Source: Prevotella sp. (GTDB taxonomy: Bacteria; Bacteroidota; Bacteroidia; Bacteroidales; Bacteroidaceae). From it: a DNA stretch of 44,342 nucleotides. Each line of letters opens with the position of its first letter. Position 1 is the stretch's first letter. A model generated the notes under the pieces. It was not told where the DNA came from, made no database searches, and worked only from the letters and a program-made list of their open reading frames with translations. Of this stretch, positions 38,776 through 44,342 are shown in pieces. Both the position numbers and the translations under genes were made by a program. The stretch lies in the NCBI GenBank assembly GCA_024680755.1, contig JAILBT010000021.1:1-44342 (forward strand). Reading direction: 5' to 3'.

Positions 38776-41700
38776 TTAATCTTCCATTGTATAGTCCACA
38801 GGGCGGTGTGCATACTGAGCCAGCTCAGAGGCCACGCCGTCTTGCTCGTCGTCCTCGCCCTCAAACTTCATCGGCCTGAGCTTCTCCTGCAGCGACTGGA
38901 AGATGACGAACAGCGTGGGCACGACAAAAATCTGCAGCAGCGTGCCGACGAGCATACCGCCCACGGCGGCAGCGCCCAGCGTCTGGTTGCCGTTCTTGCC
39001 CACGCCCGAGGCGAACATCATGGGCAGCAGTCCGATGACCATTGCCAGCGACGTCATCAGGATAGGTCTCAGACGTGCGGCAGCTCCCAGCACGGCCGAC
39101 CACGAGATGGCCATACCGGTCTCACGGCGCTCCAGGGCAAACTGCACGATAAGGATGGCGTTCTTCGCCAGCAGGCCAATAAGCATGATGAGCGAGATCT
39201 GCATATAGATGTCGTTGCTGTGGCCAAACAGGTTAGTGAACAGGAAGCAGCCGGCCAGTCCGAATGGCACCGAGAGCACCACGGCCAGCGGCAGGATGTA
39301 CGACTCATACTGTGCCGACAGAATCAGGTAGATGAAGATGAAGCACAACAGGAAAATCAGGCCCGTAGAGTTGCTGGCCTTGGCCTCCTGTCGCGTCAGG
39401 CCCTGATACTCGTAGGTGTAGCCCGTAGGCAGCAGGTCGGCTGCCACCTCCTCGACAGCCTTGATGGCCTCGCCGGTAGAGTAGCCGTTGGCCACGGTTG
39501 CAGTCACGTTGATAGCGGTGAAGAGGTTGAAGCGGTTGATGTTCGACGGGCCATAGACGCGCTCCATGTTGCAGAACTCCATCACGGGAGCCATGCCGGC
39601 CGGCGTGCGCACATAGACGTTGTTGAGCGACTCCTCCGTCATACGCGTCTCGGGCGAGCCTTGTATCATGACGCGGTAGAGCTTGCCGTAGGCATTGAAG
39701 TTTGAGGCATACAGGCCTCCATAGTAGCCCTGCAGCGTGCTGAGCACCGTGGCCGGCGAGACGCCCACCTGCTTACACTTCGCCACATCGACGTGTATCA
39801 TATACTGCGGGTAACTCGGGTTGTACGATGTCTGTGCCATCTGTATCTCGGGCCGCTTGTTCAGCTCGGCCAGATAGTCTTTCACGATGTCAAAGAACTT
39901 TGTCAGGTCGCCGCCCGTGCGGTCCTGCATGACGAGCGATATGCCCGAGTTGGCCGAGAAGCCCGGCACCATAGGCGGCGAGAAAGCCAGGATAGAGGCA
40001 TCCTTGATGTGCGCCGTCTTGATGTAGATTTGCGCCAGCACGCCGCTTGCATCGTAGGGATTGAGGAAGAAGCGGTAGATGCCGTCGCCCTGCCACAGTC
40101 CGCTGAGCTTCCAGAAGAAACCTTTCTGCCGCTCGGCAAAGGGCTTGAGCTTGATGATGAAGGTGGCCTGGTCCGAGCCGGCACCGGCAATGAAGTTGTA
40201 GCCCTGTATCTGCTCGCGGCTCTGTATGGCAGGGTCGGCAGCCAGGATGTTGTCCACCTCGCTGATGATCTGCTTGGTGCGTTCCACGGAGGTGGCCGGC
40301 GGCATGGAGATGGTGCAGAAGATGGTGCCTGTGTCCTCGTCGGGTATGAGACCCGTCTTGGTGGTGGCCAGGGCACCCACCAGCGCCACTATACCAATGA
40401 TAACAGCCAGACCTATGGCCAGGGGCTTGCGCACCATCTTCTCGACGGCGTTCTTATACTTGTCGGTGGCGGCATTGAAAGCCGTGTTGAACGATGTGTG
40501 GAAGCGGTCCAGCATTGACATCTTGCGCTCGTGTCCCTCCTTGTCGTGCGGCTTGAGGAAGATGGCACACAGGGCGGGCGAGAGCGTCAGGGCGTTCAGG
40601 GCCGAGATGAAGATGGCCACGGCCATCGTCACGCCAAACTCGCGATAGAACGTTCCCGTCATGCCACCCATGAACGACACGGGGATAAACACCGAGGCCA
40701 TCACAAGCGTAATGGAGATGATGGCACCCGAGATCTCGTTCATGGCGTCGATAGAGGCCGTCAGGGCCGACTTGTAGCCCAGGTCGAGCTTGGCGTGAAC
40801 GGCCTCCACGACCACTATGGCATCGTCCACCACGATGGCAATGGCCAGCAGCAAGGCAGAGAGCGTGAGCAGGTTGATGGAGAAGCCGAACACCGAGAGG
40901 AAGAAGAACGTACCCACCAGCGACACCGGCACGGCGATGAGCGGTATGAGCGTCGAGCGCCAGTCCTGCAGGAAGAAGTAGATGACGATGAACACCAGTA
41001 TCAGCGTGAACACCAGCGTGAAGATCACCTCCTCGATAGAGGCATAGAGGAACTCGGTCACGTCGTAGTTGATCTTGTAGAACATGCCCGGGGGGAAGAG
41101 CTTGGCCTGCTCTTCGAGCTCGGCCTTCACCTGCTTGGCAATCTCGTTGGCGTTCGAGCCGGCTATCTGCTGCACCATGCCCATGACCGACGGAATGTTG
41201 TTGTTCTTCATCGACACCGAGTACTGCTGTCCGCCCAGCTCTATGCGGGCCACGTCGCGCAGCTTCAGCGTGTTGCCGCTCGCGTCGCTCGAGATGATGA
41301 TGTTGCCAAACTCCTCGGCTGTCTTCAGGCGGCCGGTGTAGCGCATGGCATACTCATACTGCACGTCGCTCTCCTGTCCGAAGGAGCCGGGGGCTGCCTC
41401 GATGTTCTGCTCGGCCAGCACGTTGCTGATGTCCGATGGCATCAGGTTGTACTGCTTCATCACGTCGGGCTTGAGCCAGATACGCATGGAGTAGGTCTTC
41501 AGACCCGGGCTCTGCACATCGCCCACGCCCTGTATGCGCTTGATGGCCGGAATGATGTTGATGTTGTTGTAGTTGGTCAGGAACTCGTCGTCGTAGCGGC
41601 CGTCTGACGTCAGGGTGAACATGATGACCTGCGACGTCTGTCGCTTCATCACGGTCACGCCGATGCGCGTCACCTCGGCCGGCAGCAGTGCCTGGGCCTG

Positions 41701-42036
41701 TGAGACGCGGTTCTGCACGTTCACGGCACACATGTCGGCGTTCATTCCCTGACGGAAGAGTATGCTCAGCTGTGCTGAGCCCGACGAGGCGGTGGACGTG
41801 ATATAGTCCATGCCCTCCACGCCGTTGATGCTCTCTTCGAGCGGCACGATGACGGAGTTTTTCACCGTCTCGGCATCGGCACCCGGGTAGCTCGTATAGA
41901 CGGCCACCGTGGGCGGTGCTATGTCCGGATATTGCTCTATAGGCAGCGAGGCCAGACCGATGACACCCAGCAGCACTGTGGCTATTGAGATGACGGTCGA
42001 GAGCACCGGACGCTTTATGAAATTAGTGAAAGTCAT
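38776..42036 (-). CDS. RND multidrug efflux pump (AcrB/MexB type)
   Basis: The 1086-aa inner-membrane pump starts TFTNFIKRPVLSTVISIATV, the family N-terminus. It has 12 helices and two large periplasmic loops (VEGMDYITSTASSGSAQLS in the first). Asp404-Asp405 in AIVVDDAIVVVE are the proton-relay pair of helix 4. It captures drugs or bile-like compounds and passes them to the outer-membrane factor. The ATG at 42036 is the family start. A longer in-frame extension from 42189 reads through the octamer repeat and gives unnatural sequence (NSSTPQLL units). Operon order is adaptor, broken gene, pump, outer-membrane factor. Confidence 0.95.
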   Translation of the reverse strand: MTFTNFIKRPVLSTVISIATVLLGVIGLASLPIEQYPDIAPPTVAVYTSYPGADAETVKNSVIVPLEESINGVEGMDYITSTASSGSAQLSILFRQGMNADMCAVNVQNRVSQAQALLPAEVTRIGVTVMKRQTSQVIMFTLTSDGRYDDEFLTNYNNINIIPAIKRIQGVGDVQSPGLKTYSMRIWLKPDVMKQYNLMPSDISNVLAEQNIEAAPGSFGQESDVQYEYAMRYTGRLKTAEEFGNIIISSDASGNTLKLRDVARIELGGQQYSVSMKNNNIPSVMGMVQQIAGSNANEIAKQVKAELEEQAKLFPPGMFYKINYDVTEFLYASIEEVIFTLVFTLILVFIVIYFFLQDWRSTLIPLIAVPVSLVGTFFFLSVFGFSINLLTLSALLLAIAIVVDDAIVVVEAVHAKLDLGYKSALTASIDAMNEISGAIISITLVMASVFIPVSFMGGMTGTFYREFGVTMAVAIFISALNALTLSPALCAIFLKPHDKEGHERKMSMLDRFHTSFNTAFNAATDKYKNAVEKMVRKPLAIGLAVIIGIVALVGALATTKTGLIPDEDTGTIFCTISMPPATSVERTKQIISEVDNILAADPAIQSREQIQGYNFIAGAGSDQATFIIKLKPFAERQKGFFWKLSGLWQGDGIYRFFLNPYDASGVLAQIYIKTAHIKDASILAFSPPMVPGFSANSGISLVMQDRTGGDLTKFFDIVKDYLAELNKRPEIQMAQTSYNPSYPQYMIHVDVAKCKQVGVSPATVLSTLQGYYGGLYASNFNAYGKLYRVMIQGSPETRMTEESLNNVYVRTPAGMAPVMEFCNMERVYGPSNINRFNLFTAINVTATVANGYSTGEAIKAVEEVAADLLPTGYTYEYQGLTRQEAKASNSTGLIFLLCFIFIYLILSAQYESYILPLAVVLSVPFGLAGCFLFTNLFGHSNDIYMQISLIMLIGLLAKNAILIVQFALERRETGMAISWSAVLGAAARLRPILMTSLAMVIGLLPMMFASGVGKNGNQTLGAAAVGGMLVGTLLQIFVVPTLFVIFQSLQEKLRPMKFEGEDDEQDGVASELAQYAHRPVDYTMED

Positions 42037-42045
42037 TTCTGATTT

Positions 42046-42140
42046 AGGAGTTGGGGAGTTGAGGAGTTGGGGAGTTGAGGAGTTGGGGAGTTGGGGAGTT
42101 GAGGAGTTGAGGAGTTGAGGAGTTGAGGAGTTGGGGAGTA
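42046..42140. repeat. Octamer tandem repeat just upstream of the RND pump start
   Basis: Eleven full 8-bp units of RGGAGTTG plus a partial unit, differing only as AGGAGTTG or GGGAGTTG. It ends 9 nt before the pump's start codon on the minus strand, where the units read CAACTCCY. It occupies the leader and ribosome-binding region. Confidence 0.9.
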
Positions 42141-42209
42141 AGTAGATTTGTTCTGCTGGCAAACGCAATACAAAACAATCATTTTGCATGCGACTGCCAT
42201 GCTGTGCAG

Positions 42210-42579
42210 CTAAAGCACGTTTCTTGCTTTAATACCCCTGTAATAGGCATTTAAGAGTTTACTCGTCACCTCAATACTCTCATTCAGAATGTTATATGTA
42301 TCTATCGTTATGTAGCCAAGGTCGTGAGACAGTAGTATGTAGTAGCGACATTCTTCCAGACTGCTCTGGGCGATATTCAAGAAGTGCAGTTTGTCCTTCA
42401 TTCCATCACGTCGGTAGCCTTCTGCAATGTTGGCAGCAATTTGACACAGCAGCACGCTGAAACTGCGAACAGAGCCCGAAACGCTCATATTTGGGATAGC
42501 TACCAATGGTTTGGTACACCAGGACAACAAAGGCATGTGCCTTTTGCCAAGCATACACTTCCTTGAAACCCTGTGTCAT
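42210..42579 (-). pseudogene. Four-helix-bundle (23S rRNA IVP-type) gene, frameshifted
   Basis: From ATG 42579 the frame gives the normal family start (MTQGFKEVYAWQKAHAFVVL, then GLCSQFQRAAVS). It leaves frame at a TCAAATT stretch (T run 42440-42442 on the plus strand). The rest continues one frame over as IAANIAEGYRRDGMKDKLHF, the family core, to a stop at 42210. Removing one A restores a protein of about 122 aa. These four-helix-bundle proteins were first seen in 23S rRNA intervening sequences and also occur alone; their function is unclear. It sits between adaptor and pump genes. Confidence 0.85.
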
Positions 42580-42600
42580 GATGCAAGCAATACTATTCTA

Positions 42601-42630
42601 CTTACTACACATCTCCTTACTACACATCTC
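42601..42630. repeat. 15-bp tandem duplication
   Basis: CTTACTACACATCTC occurs twice in a row in the short gap between the adaptor stop and the broken four-helix-bundle gene. Confidence 0.8.
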
Positions 42631-42636
42631 CTAAGA

Positions 42637-43830
42637 CTATTTCTTCATCGAAGAAACGATGTCTCCGGCGGTCATGGCCTTGGCCTGCTCCTTGATTTTC
42701 TCCTGGTAGCGTTCGGGCGTTATGGGCACTATCTCCATGCCATCGCTGAGCTTGGTCAGACCGTTGGTGACATACTTGTCGCCGGGCTTCAGCCCCGAGC
42801 GCACAATGTAGTTGTTGCCATCGTTCTGCGGGTCAACCGTTATCTCGGTGTAGCGGACCTTGTTGCCCTCGCCAAGCGTATAGACGAACATCTTGTTCTG
42901 CACCTCCATCGTGGCGTTCTGTGCGATGACGACGGCGGCCGTGTCCTGCTGCGGCAGCACGATGGCACCAGACGAGCCCGACTTAAGCAGACGGTCAGGA
43001 TTGTCGAAACGGGCTATCATCTGCACCGAACCCGTGGCGGCATCAACCACACCGCTGGCCTTCACCACACGGCCCGTGCGATTGTAGAGCGAACCGTCGG
43101 CCAGCTGCAGACGCACGTCGGGCAGCTGCTCCAGCGCCTTGTTGACACCGCCCTCGGCCTTGCTCATCTCCAGAGCGGCCTTCTCGGTCATAGAGAAATA
43201 GACCTCCATCACGGCGTTGTCGCTCACGGTGGTCAGAGCGGGTGTAGAGCCTGAGCTGACCATAGCACCCACCTTGTATGGCAGCGAGCCAACCACGCCG
43301 CTGGCAGGACTCTTCACATAGCAGTAGCTCAGCGTCTCCTTGGCCGAAGCCAGGGCAGCCTGGGCCTGAGCCAGCTGGGCCTTGGCACTCTCCAGGTTGT
43401 TCTGGGCCGTCTGCAGTTCAAAGTCGCCTATCACCTTGGCCTGGTGCAGCTGGCGTGAGTTCTCGTAGGTCAGCTCCACGGTGTGCAGCTGGGCCTGAGC
43501 CGTGTTGACGGCAGCCTGGGCCGAACGCACCTGAGCCTGATAGGTCTCGTTGTCTATCACGAAGAGCGTCTGACCGGCACTGACGTGCTGACCTTCCTTC
43601 ACGCATACCTGCGTGATGAAACCGGCCACCTTCGGACGTATCTCAACGTCCTGCTGTCCCTTGATGGTGGCAGGGAACGTCTGCTTCAGCTCCGACTGCT
43701 TGGTCTGAGCCGCGGTCACAGGGTACTCGTTGTCGCCAAACGTAGGACGACCGCCACCACCACCTCCGCACGCCGTGAGCAGTGTGGCAGCGCCGATGGC
43801 CATGAGCATTCTTGCATTGTTCATTGTCAT
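42637..43830 (-). CDS. RND efflux periplasmic adaptor (AcrA/HlyD family)
   Basis: The 397-aa lipoprotein (ATLLTAC, Cys21, followed by six glycines) shows the adaptor order. First comes a beta-barrel and lipoyl half (QQDVEIRPKVAGFITQVCVK, then EGQHVSAGQTLFVID), then a helical hairpin with many A and Q (about 100-165), the second lipoyl half (YCYVKSPASGVVGSLPYKVG), a beta-barrel and a membrane-proximal domain. It links the RND pump to the outer-membrane factor. It is the first gene of the efflux operon. A second ATG six bases on (MNNARMLM) is an equally good start. A TetR-type regulator is not visible in the window. Confidence 0.94.
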   Translation of the reverse strand: MTMNNARMLMAIGAATLLTACGGGGGGRPTFGDNEYPVTAAQTKQSELKQTFPATIKGQQDVEIRPKVAGFITQVCVKEGQHVSAGQTLFVIDNETYQAQVRSAQAAVNTAQAQLHTVELTYENSRQLHQAKVIGDFELQTAQNNLESAKAQLAQAQAALASAKETLSYCYVKSPASGVVGSLPYKVGAMVSSGSTPALTTVSDNAVMEVYFSMTEKAALEMSKAEGGVNKALEQLPDVRLQLADGSLYNRTGRVVKASGVVDAATGSVQMIARFDNPDRLLKSGSSGAIVLPQQDTAAVVIAQNATMEVQNKMFVYTLGEGNKVRYTEITVDPQNDGNNYIVRSGLKPGDKYVTNGLTKLSDGMEIVPITPERYQEKIKEQAKAMTAGDIVSSMKK

Positions 43831-43987
43831 TGCTTTGCTTTTAATAATTGTAATATCTTTTGATTTGTGTATGTCGTACTACTGTACATAATAATATTAA
43901 TGTGTGCCACTTGTTATCCCATCGGCAGGCTACCCCTTGAGTCGTATTGCGCCAAAACTCTTTTACGTCTTCAAGTTTCTCGGGCTG

Positions 43988-43995
43988 CAAAGTTA
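43988..43995 (-). promoter_or_regulatory. Candidate -7 box for the efflux operon
   Basis: TAACTTTG on the minus strand, followed by C, about 160 nt before the adaptor start. The best -33 candidate (near 44019) is 23 nt away and imperfect. The leader 43831-43980 has no clear structure. Confidence 0.55.
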
Positions 43996-44097
43996 CTGAT
44001 TTTGCATTTATACTGCGGCAATTATAAAATTTTATTCTATTTCTTTAACTTTCCTTTAGCATTACCCTGAAATCCGGTAACTATTCAGCCCCCCATG

Positions 44098-44118
44098 AAA
44101 AAGCACTTGTCGTGCTTT
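44098..44118 (-). terminator. Weak hairpin, possible terminator of a gene beyond the window
   Basis: A 7-bp stem, AAAGCAC (44100-44106) with GTGCTTT (44112-44118), with T residues after it on the minus strand. A second small hairpin (TGCCCC-CTTA-GGGGCA) lies at 44163-44178. The stretch 44119-44265 holds nothing else recognisable. Confidence 0.35.
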
Positions 44119-44265
44119 GCGCTTGCCTTCTCAGTGTAGAGGCAGGCCCCATGCCAGCCCGATGCCCCCTTAGGGGCACATGCCAAACAGCAAATTAAGG
44201 AACCAAAAATTTGCCAAATATGCACAAGAGTCAGTATGTCTGCAGGCGTAAATAACAGCTTGAGG

Positions 44266-44342
44266 TTTTTGCTTACTGGCGAAAGGCTTTTTGCCTACAG
44301 GCGAAAGGTCTTTTGCTTACAGGCGAAAGGCCTTTCGCTTAC
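44266..44342. repeat. 22-bp tandem repeat, runs off the window
   Basis: Three full 22-bp copies (44266-44287, 44288-44309, 44310-44331) and part of a fourth reach the right edge. Each holds GCGAAAGG and TTTTGC or TTTCGC. The junction of copies 3 and 4 creates the perfect palindrome GCGAAAGGCCTTTCGC (44323-44338). There is no spacer between units, so it is not a CRISPR array. Confidence 0.85.

Noticed and set aside
42037..42189. N-terminal extension of the RND pump from ATG 42189
   Set aside because: The extension is a translation of the octamer repeat; pump proteins normally start at the equivalent of 42036. It is kept only as a possible phase-variation device.
44266..44342. Possible CRISPR array at the right edge
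   Set aside because: Units are 22 bp and directly adjacent with no variable spacers, and no cas gene is near.

Overview
This window comes from a Bacteroidales genome, most likely Prevotella or a close relative. The signs are: promoters of the Bacteroidetes type (TTTG, about 20 nt, TAnnTTTG) before several transcription units; a secreted protein with the C-terminal tail common in Prevotella surface proteins; a DUF4270 lipoprotein beside a single-domain GT5 protein; a single short primary sigma factor; and intergenic GGGACTTTTGG palindromes and short tandem repeats of a kind seen in Prevotella. Most of the window is G+C-rich, ordinary chromosomal sequence. The left end (1 to about 1430) is more A+T-rich, and no phage, integrase or IS transposase was found.

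Plus strand, 1-21322. A secreted multidomain protein, cut by the window edge, is followed by a 51-aa small gene and a strong terminator. A gene-poor kilobase (2271-3281) holds palindromic repeats, a candidate structured RNA and a promoter. Then come a RelA/SpoT-domain protein, the primary sigma factor rpoD, a probable outer-membrane barrel protein, a Y-family polymerase with a YolD-like partner, a secreted GH2 beta-galactosidase, an LptF/LptG permease with a DEAD-box helicase, a ClpC-type ATPase behind a sigma-54-like promoter, and the pyrE - SRPBCC protein - argH - lipoprotein cluster.

Minus strand, 21319-43830. Reading from right to left along this strand, the order is: a tripartite RND efflux operon (adaptor, a broken four-helix-bundle gene, pump, outer-membrane factor); an LpxA-like acyltransferase and terminator; an EamA transporter with an unusual leader hairpin; then a long co-directional run of GT5 glycogen synthase-like protein, DUF4270 lipoprotein, a 43-aa small gene, an ABC-F ATPase with one degenerate site, grpE, dnaJ, folC, fabD and a GH13 amylase-like enzyme. 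These are followed by a polysaccharide-export lipoprotein, glmS and a two-gene STAS/anti-sigma-kinase module.

The most interesting items are two small genes below usual annotation cut-offs (2066-2221 and 32550-32681), the sigma-54-like promoter at clpC, the switch-like hairpin in front of the EamA gene, an octamer repeat directly upstream of the RND pump start, the candidate structured RNA at 2870-3010, and the asymmetric ABC-F protein. I saw no obvious new defence or mobile system. No tRNA, rRNA or CRISPR array was recognised.
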